Shown here: in pieces, positions 8,034 through 13,790 of the stretch
Layout: every line of letters starts with the position of its first letter
How positions within the stretch are numbered: position 1 is the first letter of the stretch
Assembly (NCBI GenBank): GCA_021413665.1
Contig: JAIOPW010000030.1
Location: 1 to 13,790, forward strand
DNA length: 13,790 bases
Direction: 5' to 3'
Source: Rhodocyclales bacterium
GTDB lineage: Bacteria; Pseudomonadota; Gammaproteobacteria; Burkholderiales; Rhodocyclaceae
Program-made: the position numbers and the translations under genes
Notes under the pieces: generated by a model
What the model saw: the letters and a program-made list of their open reading frames with translations, nothing else
Database searches by the model: none
What the model was told of the DNA's origin: nothing

Positions 8034-8622
8034 GCTTGCGCAGGCGGATCAGACGAAACCAGCCCGAGGCCAGCGCGGCTTCATTGGCCGTCACGTTCAA
8101 GCCGCCGACGGCGTCCAGCACATCCTCGAAAACCACGTCGAGGCGCGTCGCGACGTGGCGCGTCAACGGATTCAACAGGCGCTTCCAGCCGGCTTCGCCA
8201 GGCTTGAGGAACTTGTCGAATACCAGCAACTCGCCGCCGGGCTTCAGTACGCGCACCGCTTCGGCCAGGCAAAGAGTCGGCGCCGGCACCACGGCGAGGA
8301 TCAAGTGCAGCACGGCCACGTCGAAGCTGGCATCGTGAAACGGCAGGCGCTGCACGTCCCCGCGCAACGGCGCGAAGTGCAGGCCGGCGGCGCGCGGACG
8401 GGCGCGCTTCAACATCGAGGCCGTCAGGTCGAGGCCGACATAGCGATGTTGCGACGGCAAGTGCGGCAGATCGAGCCCGGTGCCGACTCCCAGCAGCAGC
8501 ACATGGCGCGGCGGGCCATCGGCCAATGCCGCCAGGCTGCGCTTGCGAGCGCCATGCGTGGCCGCCGTCAGGAAGGCGTCGTAAAAGGGAGCGGCCAGCG
8601 TGTAGCTGTGCTTCAGACTCAA
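8023..8622 (-). CDS. Class I SAM-dependent methyltransferase, substrate unknown
   Basis: Small cytoplasmic methyltransferase of 199 residues with a Methyltransf_11/UbiE-like fold. Motif I is VLLLGVGTGLD (41-51) and binds the SAM methionine part; YVGLDLTASML (61-71) holds the acidic residue for the ribose (D65). GDVQRLPF (88-95) sits at the adenine site, SFDVAVLHLILAVV (99-112) is motif IV, and VLKPGGELLVFDKF (125-138) closes the fold. The N-terminus SLKHSYTLAAPFYDAF resembles the substrate lid of UbiE and phospholipid N-methyltransferases, but this does not settle the substrate (quinone, lipid or small molecule). The TTG start (8620-8622) overlaps the apaG stop as TTGA, which indicates coupled translation in an apaG-methyltransferase operon. 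I see no ATG that would give a complete fold. Confidence 0.85.
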   Translation of the reverse strand: MSLKHSYTLAAPFYDAFLTAATHGARKRSLAALADGPPRHVLLLGVGTGLDLPHLPSQHRYVGLDLTASMLKRARPRAAGLHFAPLRGDVQRLPFHDASFDVAVLHLILAVVPAPTLCLAEAVRVLKPGGELLVFDKFLKPGEAGWKRLLNPLTRHVATRLDVVFEDVLDAVGGLNVTANEAALASGWFRLIRLRKPTF

Positions 8623-9002
8623 TGCAGCACGCGCGGCATGGACAGCACGAACTCGGCGATGGGCGCGTCGAACTGCACACCATCGTCGGCCGTCATCTGG
8701 TAGCTGCCCTTCATGGTGCCCACCGGCGTCGCCAGCTGGCAGCCGCTGGTGTATTCGAAACTTTGCCCGGGGGCCAGCAATGGCTGGTGGCCGACCACGC
8801 CCAAGCCCCGCACTTCCTGCTCATGGCCCTCGGCATCGGTAATGACCCAGTGTCGCGAAATCAGTTGCGCCGGAACGTTGCCGGTATTGCTGATGGTGAC
8901 GGAGTAGGCGAAGACGTGACGATTGATCGCCGGATCGGACTGCTCCGCAACATAGCGGGTCTCCACCGCAATCGCCACTTCGTATTTCTTTGCCTCGGCC
9001 AT
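8619..9002 (-). CDS. apaG: ApaG domain protein
   Basis: Single-domain beta-sandwich protein (fibronectin III-like fold) of 127 residues, the normal length. It matches ApaG along its whole sequence: VAIAVETRYVAEQSDP, HVFAYSVTISNTG, PAQLISRHWVITDA, a glycine-rich GLGVVGHQPLLAPGQSF, YTSGCQLATPVGTMKGSYQM and a C-terminal FVLSMPR. In enterobacteria apaG is linked to apaH and to Co2+/Mg2+ resistance, and the biochemical role is not settled. Here the neighbour is a methyltransferase whose TTG start overlaps the apaG stop. The ATG at 9000-9002 begins the family N-terminus; no good Shine-Dalgarno precedes it. Confidence 0.95.
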   Translation of the reverse strand: MAEAKKYEVAIAVETRYVAEQSDPAINRHVFAYSVTISNTGNVPAQLISRHWVITDAEGHEQEVRGLGVVGHQPLLAPGQSFEYTSGCQLATPVGTMKGSYQMTADDGVQFDAPIAEFVLSMPRVLH

Positions 9003-9172
9003 GGGCTGGCATTCAACACCAATTCACGCCACGGAGCAAGGAGGCGCTGCGCCGGCTGCTATCGCCCGCGGGACGAGACAACGATCATCATTCTTGACCA
9101 TTGCCGTCGATTCCGCGACACTTCGTCAATGCGAGCCAGCTAAGCACCCACCATTCCGTTCGAATCCGTTTC

Positions 9173-10480
9173 ATGACCTCCCACGAATCAAGCACGGCGG
9201 CGCCGAGTTTTTACGACCGGCTGCGCAACGCCGGCATCGAACCCGACGACAGCGAAGAGCTGCGGCTGAACAAGGCGCTGCTGATGCTCGCCACCGGCCT
9301 CGTCAGCGTGGCGATCATGGTCTGGGTCACGATCTACTCCATCCTCGGCCCCCAGTTCTCGGCAACGCTGCCTTTCGCCTTCCAGATATTGCTGGCGGGC
9401 AACATGATCTTCTACATCAGGTCGCGCAACTTCGATTTTTTCCGCATCAGCCAGTTGGGGCTGTTCCTGTTCCTGCCCTTCATCGCGCTGTGGAGCGGCG
9501 GCACCATCATCTCCACCAGCGGCGTGATGCTGTGGGCCCTGCTTGCACCCGTTGGCGCCATCCTCTGCATCGGCGTGAATCAGTCGGTCGGGTGGTTCAT
9601 CGCCTGGGTGATCCTGACCGCCCTGTCCGGCGCCGCCGACTTCTATCTCGCCGACTCGGTGATCGCGCAGAAGTCGAACGTTCCGATACGCACCACGATA
9701 TTCTTCTTCGCCCTCAATTTCATCTCGGTGTCGACCATCATCTACATGCTGCTGCGCCTGTCGATCGCGGAGAAGCGCAAGATGCAGCAAAGTCTCGAAG
9801 AAGCGCACCAGCAGGTACAGGTCGAACAGGAGCGCTCGGAAAAGCTGCTGCTGAACATCCTTCCCGGCGCCGTCGCCGAACGGCTGAAGAACTCGAACAA
9901 GACCATTGCCGACGGCTTCGCCGACGTCACCGTGATGTTCGCCGACATCGTGAACTTCACCCAGGTGGCGGCCAACATGTCGCCGTCGCAGGTATTCGCC
10001 ATGTTGAACCGCATCTTCTCGGCTTTTGACGAACTGGCCGAGCAATACGGGCTCGAAAAGATCAAGACCATAGGCGATGCCTACATGGTGGCCGGCGGAC
10101 TGAACGAAGAGCTGCCCGAGTATGCCGCCGCCGTCGCCGACATGGCGGTATCCATGCGCGACCTGCTGCGGCGCGATTTCGTGGTCAACGCGGCACACCT
10201 CGAAGTGCGCATCGGCATTGGCACCGGCCCGATCGTCGCCGGCGTGCTGGGCAAGAAGAAGTTCATTTACGACCTCTGGGGCGACACCGTGAATATCGCC
10301 AGCCGCATCACCTCGGAAGGCGTGCCGGGGATGATCCAGTGCGACACCACGACTTACCACCGCCTGGCCGGAAGTTTCGATTTCCACGAGCCGCAGACGA
10401 TCTACCTCAAGGGCAAGGGCAACATGACGGTGTATCGACTGATCGGCCGCAGGGGCGCGTCTGACAGCGAAGAAGCTTAG
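9173..10480 (+). CDS. Membrane class III adenylate cyclase
   Basis: Predicted cAMP-producing enzyme of 435 residues. A short soluble N-terminus is followed by about six membrane helices (roughly 36-56, 66-84, 93-110, 115-135, 138-158, 173-195), a linker likely to form a coiled coil (about 196-226), LLLNILPGAVAERLK, and the catalytic domain (about 245-425). Metal-binding aspartates are D258 in VMFADIVNFT and D302 in KTIGDAYMVAGG. The base-selecting pair is K298 and D367 (in YDLWGDTVN), the adenylate rather than guanylate type. Transition-state residues N374 and R378 are in VNIASR. All catalytic residues are present, so activity is expected as a homodimer. ATG 9173 is used; an in-frame TTG at 9101 would add 24 non-family residues. 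A weak TTGACC at 9094-9099 could be a -35. The 3' end overlaps the convergent kinase by 4 bases. Confidence 0.93.
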   Translation: MTSHESSTAAPSFYDRLRNAGIEPDDSEELRLNKALLMLATGLVSVAIMVWVTIYSILGPQFSATLPFAFQILLAGNMIFYIRSRNFDFFRISQLGLFLFLPFIALWSGGTIISTSGVMLWALLAPVGAILCIGVNQSVGWFIAWVILTALSGAADFYLADSVIAQKSNVPIRTTIFFFALNFISVSTIIYMLLRLSIAEKRKMQQSLEEAHQQVQVEQERSEKLLLNILPGAVAERLKNSNKTIADGFADVTVMFADIVNFTQVAANMSPSQVFAMLNRIFSAFDELAEQYGLEKIKTIGDAYMVAGGLNEELPEYAAAVADMAVSMRDLLRRDFVVNAAHLEVRIGIGTGPIVAGVLGKKKFIYDLWGDTVNIASRITSEGVPGMIQCDTTTYHRLAGSFDFHEPQTIYLKGKGNMTVYRLIGRRGASDSEEA

Positions 10481-12189
10481 CGCGCCAGCGCCAGGCGGAA
10501 GCAGACGCGACCGGCTCGATTCTCCATCAGTTCCAGGCGATAGCCCGCCGCCTGCGCATAGCGCGCCGCGTTATAGAGGCCGATGCCGTAACCGCTTTCC
10601 GACGACACGGGCCCCAGAAACAGACTGGACGCGATGTCCGCCGCCATCGCCGAACCATTGTCGCAAACGATCAGTTCAAAGCCGGCCGGGTCGGCTATCA
10701 GTTCGACCTGGACGATCAGGTCCGGCTCACGCAAATGCTTTTCGGCGGCATTGCGCACCAGATTCTCGACGACGCCGGAAAATACCTCGGCCGGAAGCTC
10801 GCCCTCGAACGGCATGTCGGCCTTGAATCTCACCCAGGTCAGCGCCGCCAGTCTTTGCCCGAGTTCCTGCCACCAGTCCGCGGCCGGGATTGAACGCACG
10901 GTTGAAAGATCGTGTGGCGCATTGAGTTTTGAAAGGGTTTCCGCCAACCGTTCGCTGATCGCCGGCAACTGGCGCCGCAACAAGGCCTGATAAGCCGCCG
11001 ACGAAACGGCGCCCGTCTCGGCACCGGCCGAGCATACGGCGTTCAGCGACTGCAACAGGTTCTTCACGTCGTGGGTCAGCCGCGCCCCGGTCTCGTGGAT
11101 CGCCTGCATGTAGGACAACTGCTTGAACGCCAGCGTGCGTTGCTTGTCGGCATGGAACTGCGCGAGCAACTGGGCCAGCAGATTGCAGTGCCAGATCAGT
11201 GTCGGCGACAGTGCATGCAGGGTGTAGAGCACCAGCACCATGCCGCCGTGGCTGAACTCCCAGCGACGGCCTTCGGTCGCGCCGAAGCATCCGCTGCTGT
11301 TGCCGGCGACCCATTCCCCGCCGGTCACCCAGGGCAGCCGCTGGCTGATTTCGGCACAGGCCTGCTCCAGGAAGGCTTGCGGATCGTCTTCACGCGACGC
11401 CAGATTGGTCAGCGCCTGCAGCCATTGCTCGATCGGCAGACCGATCGACATCAGGTAGCGCGAAAACAGTCCGCCGAGGCCGGCAAAGCCCGAATGCGGG
11501 TTCCAGGCGAGGCCGAGCATCATCAGCATCGCGCCGGTCACCATCAGGGTCTGCAGCAGTGCCTCGACATACCCGCTGTCGAGCAGCAGCATTGCCGCCA
11601 GGGTGCCCAGCATCAGCACCGCCAGGAGCAGGAACACGAACAGGCTATAGACGAAATCGACCACCTCGCGACCGTCGTCGGTTTCCCGCCCCGGGGGCAG
11701 CAGCGCCATCACCATCAGGACCAGCGGCAGCCCGATGTAGCCGAGCAAAAGAATCGGCTGCGACGGCTTTACGATAGGTACCGCCAGGGGAGCGGCCATC
11801 AGCAACAGCGACGCCACCAGGAAGCCCAGGGCCAGCAGGTAGAACAACCGCGGTGCGCGCGCGCCGAACAGCAGCACCTTGCCGCCGACAATACCCGCCA
11901 GCATCATGATCCACACTGCGACCATCCAGCCCTTGAGGAATATCCCCACCAGCAGAAGCACCCCCGAAAGACCGAGCAGTGCCGGCATCGACAAACGCCG
12001 GTCGGCATGTACAAAGGGTTGCCAGAGCATGAACAGGCCAAGATGGACAATGACAAATGTACGGCCCACCGGCGTGTCCGGCCCTTGCCAGAGGACCACG
12101 TACAAGGCGGCCAGCAGGGCCAGCAGCAAACCCCGCCGAAGCGTAATCAACCTGGCGGTCAGGATTGCTGGAAGTGAGGAAATCGCCAC
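10477..12189 (-). CDS. Multi-pass membrane sensor histidine kinase, orphan
   Basis: Sensor kinase of 570 residues. Residues 14-228 form about eight hydrophobic helices, a large membrane sensor with short loops. Residues about 245-350 are soluble and may be a degenerate GAF-like domain. The dimerisation helix has the acceptor H373 in RLTHDVKNLLQSLNAV, an HDxKN form like that of PrsK-type kinases. The ATPase domain has the N box VVENLVRNAAEK (473-484), D510 in CDNGSA, and the G2 loop SGYGIGLYNAARYA (532-545), so it looks active. It lacks the PAS domain of PilS. No response regulator lies next to it within the window. The GTG at 12187-12189 is the likely start because the first helix follows directly; the Shine-Dalgarno is poor. 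Its stop overlaps the end of the cyclase gene. The signal and partner are unknown. Confidence 0.87.
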   Translation of the reverse strand: MAISSLPAILTARLITLRRGLLLALLAALYVVLWQGPDTPVGRTFVIVHLGLFMLWQPFVHADRRLSMPALLGLSGVLLLVGIFLKGWMVAVWIMMLAGIVGGKVLLFGARAPRLFYLLALGFLVASLLLMAAPLAVPIVKPSQPILLLGYIGLPLVLMVMALLPPGRETDDGREVVDFVYSLFVFLLLAVLMLGTLAAMLLLDSGYVEALLQTLMVTGAMLMMLGLAWNPHSGFAGLGGLFSRYLMSIGLPIEQWLQALTNLASREDDPQAFLEQACAEISQRLPWVTGGEWVAGNSSGCFGATEGRRWEFSHGGMVLVLYTLHALSPTLIWHCNLLAQLLAQFHADKQRTLAFKQLSYMQAIHETGARLTHDVKNLLQSLNAVCSAGAETGAVSSAAYQALLRRQLPAISERLAETLSKLNAPHDLSTVRSIPAADWWQELGQRLAALTWVRFKADMPFEGELPAEVFSGVVENLVRNAAEKHLREPDLIVQVELIADPAGFELIVCDNGSAMAADIASSLFLGPVSSESGYGIGLYNAARYAQAAGYRLELMENRAGRVCFRLALAR

Positions 12190-12221
12190 GAAAGAGGTCT
12201 TGGCTGGGGCAGGATGCTCCG

Positions 12222-12227
12222 ATTGTA
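12222..12227 (-). promoter_or_regulatory. Possible -10 box of the orphan histidine kinase
   Basis: On the minus strand TACAAT (5 of 6 consensus bases) lies about 33 bases before the GTG start. No convincing -35 box stands at the right distance, so this is tentative or would need an activator. Confidence 0.35.
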
Positions 12228-12262
12228 GCCAAGCTGGCCGGAGCGCAGGCTGCCGGATTGCG

Positions 12263-12287
12263 GACAGATGTGTCAGTTTTTTGACAG
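12263..12287 (+). promoter_or_regulatory. Probable upstream activator sites (PilR-like TGTC half-sites)
   Basis: Three (C/G)TGTC half-sites cluster here: CTGTC on the minus strand (12263-12267), GTGTC on the plus strand (12270-12274) and CTGTC on the minus strand (12283-12287). The last two form the inverted repeat TGTCA-N6-TGACA (12271-12286). They lie about 90-115 bases before the predicted sigma-54 start, the usual place for an enhancer-binding protein. The half-site matches that described for PilR upstream of Pseudomonas pilA. TTGACA at 12281-12286 also looks like a -35 box, but the -10 (TACTAG, 12303-12308) is poor. Confidence 0.5.
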
Positions 12288-12351
12288 TGCGTAATCGGAC
12301 CGTACTAGGGAATAGCCATCAACATTATGAATATAAAGCAATTGCATAATC

Positions 12352-12367
12352 TGGCACGACTAATGCT
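12352..12367 (+). promoter_or_regulatory. Sigma-54 promoter of the pilin-like gene
   Basis: TGGCACGACTAATGCT matches the consensus TGGCACG-N4-TTGCW at every specified base except one T in the -12 element, with the invariant GG and GC at correct spacing. Transcription would start near 12378, about 32 bases before the ATG. The AT-rich stretch upstream (about 12315-12350) could be bent by IHF, though I find no good IHF consensus. Confidence 0.82.
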
Positions 12368-12409
12368 TTAGATACGGCACCAAATAACGACCCTGCGGGG
12401 GAGATAATC

Positions 12410-13102
12410 ATGAGAAGCAAACAATCCGGTTTTACCTTGGTCGAAATCGCCATCGTGCTGGTCATTATCGGCCTGCTGCTGGGCGGCGTACTGAAAGGTC
12501 AGGAGCTGATCAACAGCGCCAAGGTGAAGAACATGATCGGCGACTTCCGGTCGACCTCCACCTTCGTCTTCGCCTACCAGGATCGCTTCCGCTCCCTGCC
12601 GGGCGACGACGTACGAGCCAACGCCAACCACGGCGGTACTGCAGCAACGACGCCGGCGGGAACGCTGGGCAATGCGCGCATCAATGGCAACTGGAACAGT
12701 CTGACCCCAACCGATGAGAGCTATCTGTTCTGGCAGCATGTGCGCTTGGCCGGTCTGGCAACGGGTGACCCGGCACCGGTGGCCGCGCCGGCGGCGGCAG
12801 ACCTCTACAATCCGCGCAATGCCGACGGCGGACGCATGGGCATCACAGGCGATCCGGTAATTACCACTGCTGGCGCATGGGTGGCAAACTTCTATATCTG
12901 CTCGGCTGGCATACAAGGTCGCTTTGCCCGCCAGATTGATACCACCATCGATGATGGAAATACCCTGACCGGTACCGTTCGTGTAATTGGCACCTTGGCA
13001 GAGAACCAGGCTGCCACTACGGGAGTTGCAAATGCCGCGACGGGTTATCAGGTGGTTGCGGCTGACGACGCAACGCTCTTCACGGTCTGCGTAGCCTACT
13101 AA
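12410..13102 (+). CDS. Type IV pilin-like protein with prepilin leader
   Basis: Predicted prepilin or pseudopilin of 230 residues. The leader is MRSKQSG, cleaved and N-methylated by prepilin peptidase before F8. Then comes the hydrophobic helix FTLVEIAIVLVIIGLLLGG with the conserved Glu at mature position 5. The segment AYQDRFRSLPGDDVRA (55-70) is typical of a widespread betaproteobacterial family of single prepilin-like proteins. The C-terminal domain has two cysteines, C164 and C227, which could form the D-region disulphide loop of type IV pilins, though the loop would be long. GGGGGAG (12397-12403) is a strong Shine-Dalgarno 6 bases from the ATG. The gene stands alone between a sigma-54 promoter and a terminator. 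No pilin assembly gene is in the window, so major pilin, minor pilin and pseudopilin roles all remain open. Confidence 0.88.
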   Translation: MRSKQSGFTLVEIAIVLVIIGLLLGGVLKGQELINSAKVKNMIGDFRSTSTFVFAYQDRFRSLPGDDVRANANHGGTAATTPAGTLGNARINGNWNSLTPTDESYLFWQHVRLAGLATGDPAPVAAPAAADLYNPRNADGGRMGITGDPVITTAGAWVANFYICSAGIQGRFARQIDTTIDDGNTLTGTVRVIGTLAENQAATTGVANAATGYQVVAADDATLFTVCVAY

Positions 13103-13125
13103 GCGTTCGCAGCCGCAGCACAACG

Positions 13126-13153
13126 ACGGCCCTTCGGGGCCGTTTCTATTTTC
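13126..13153 (+). terminator. Intrinsic terminator of the pilin-like gene
   Basis: ACGGCCC (13126-13132), tetraloop TTCG and GGGCCGT (13137-13143) form a perfect 7-pair stem, followed by TTCTATTTT. The loop is of the very stable UUCG class. It lies 24 bases after the pilin stop and directly against the stop of the convergent antiporter gene, so it may also end that transcript. Confidence 0.88.
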
Positions 13154-13790
13154 CGCGCAGCAACACATCTTCTCCCGCTGTCACCGCCGCCGCGGTTCCG
13201 ATCAGCACCACCACATCGCCTTCAATAAGTTCCAGATCCGGTTCCAGCTTCAGGGCGCGCTGGGTACGGCGGCGAATCGCCGTGGCGCCAGCGCCGACTT
13301 TCGCCAGATCGATCTCGCCGACGCGGCGCCCGATGGCCCAGGCGCCAAGCGCCAGGGTCACGGCATGCAGGCGCGGCTGATCGGCGTCCGCCAGGTGGGC
13401 GCCGGCATCGGTGGCGCCATGGAAAAAGCCGCGCAGCAGGGAATAGTGCTTTTCGCGCATCTCGCGCAGCCGCTTGATCACCTTGTGCATCGGTATGCCC
13501 GACAACGCCAGCGCGTGGGTGGCCAGCATCACGCTCGACTCCAGCGCTTCCGGCACCACCTCGGCGGCGCCAGCGGCGTAGAGCTTTTCCACGTCGTCCT
13601 GTTCCCTCGCCCGCGAGACGATGGCGACATCGGGGCGCAGTTCCCTGACACGATGAATCACGCGCAACGCGGCGTCGATCTCGGCGAAGGTGATGATCAC
13701 CACGCTGGCGCGCGACAGGCCCGCCGCCAGCAGGGTTTCCTTTTTCGATGAGTCGCCGTAGGACACCGCCTCGGCGGCCATGCTGGCCTC
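13146..13790 (-). CDS. Kef-type (CPA2) cation/proton antiporter, C-terminal RCK part (cut by window edge)
   Basis: The last 214 residues of a monovalent cation:proton antiporter-2 protein. The membrane domain would lie beyond base 13790. The visible part begins in the TrkA_N/RCK nucleotide-binding fold at EAVSYGDSSKKETLLAAGL, then SRASVVIITFAEIDAALRVI and VAIVSRAREQDDVEKLYAAGAAEVV, the standard Kef-family order. A linker helix (IKRLREMREKHYSLLRGFF) leads to a TrkA_C/RCK_C domain (about 140-212, ending EGDVVVLIGTAAAVTAGEDVLLRG). KefB/KefC proteins export K+ under electrophile stress and are gated by glutathione through this domain. Whether this one is K+- or glutathione-controlled cannot be judged from the fragment. 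The reading frame stays open to the window edge; an internal ATG at 13779-13781 is not the start. Confidence 0.9.
   Translation of the reverse strand, partial: EASMAAEAVSYGDSSKKETLLAAGLSRASVVIITFAEIDAALRVIHRVRELRPDVAIVSRAREQDDVEKLYAAGAAEVVPEALESSVMLATHALALSGIPMHKVIKRLREMREKHYSLLRGFFHGATDAGAHLADADQPRLHAVTLALGAWAIGRRVGEIDLAKVGAGATAIRRRTQRALKLEPDLELIEGDVVVLIGTAAAVTAGEDVLLRGK

Noticed and set aside
9043..9053. GGCGC-T-GCGCC palindrome between apaG and the cyclase
   Set aside because: A one-base loop cannot form a hairpin, and short GC palindromes are expected by chance in DNA this GC-rich. No convincing promoter pair was found in the 9003-9172 gap.

Overview
The window is GC-rich, densely packed chromosomal DNA. 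It most resembles a betaproteobacterium, possibly of the Rhodocyclales. That placement is an inference from the argH/AlgZ-AlgR synteny, the ApaG, MsrPQ and IspB protein types and the sigma-54 pilin gene; no rRNA or other phylogenetic marker is present. Every complete gene reads through without a frameshift. I see no insertion sequence, phage gene, CRISPR array, tRNA or rRNA.

Layout, left to right. (1) Bases 1-2238, minus strand: the 5' part of ispB (octaprenyl diphosphate synthase, running off the left edge) with a good sigma-70 promoter, then an AlgR-like LytTR response regulator and its AlgZ/FimS-like histidine kinase, which overlap as ATGA. (2) Bases 2307-5933, plus strand: a probable operon of argH (last step of arginine synthesis), a Ser/Thr protein kinase fused to a C-terminal cyclic-nucleotide-binding domain, and a fructosamine-kinase family protein. 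(3) Bases 5935-6258, minus strand: grxD, the CGFS monothiol glutaredoxin, with a near-consensus promoter. (4) Bases 6463-8033, plus strand: msrP-msrQ, the periplasmic methionine sulfoxide reductase system, behind a leader with several inverted repeats. (5) Bases 8023-9002, minus strand: apaG and a small SAM-dependent methyltransferase, overlapping. (6) Bases 9173-10480, plus strand: a six-helix membrane class III adenylate cyclase. (7) Bases 10477-12189, minus strand: a large multi-pass membrane histidine kinase with no response regulator beside it. (8) Bases 12410-13102, plus strand: a lone type IV pilin-like gene with a near-perfect sigma-54 promoter, PilR-like half-sites upstream and a strong terminator. 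(9) Bases 13146-13790, minus strand: the C-terminal RCK part of a Kef-type (CPA2) cation/proton antiporter, running off the right edge.

Two themes link the genes. The first is signalling: two sensor kinases, a LytTR regulator, an adenylate cyclase and a protein kinase with a built-in cyclic-nucleotide sensor. The last two suggest a possible cAMP-to-phosphorylation route. In Pseudomonas, AlgZ/AlgR homologues, cAMP and sigma-54/PilR all act on type IV pili, so a regulatory link to the pilin gene is plausible but not shown. The second is protein and redox repair: fructosamine kinase, CGFS glutaredoxin and MsrPQ lie side by side. The most unusual items are the kinase-cNBD fusion, the structured msrPQ leader and the isolated sigma-54 pilin.
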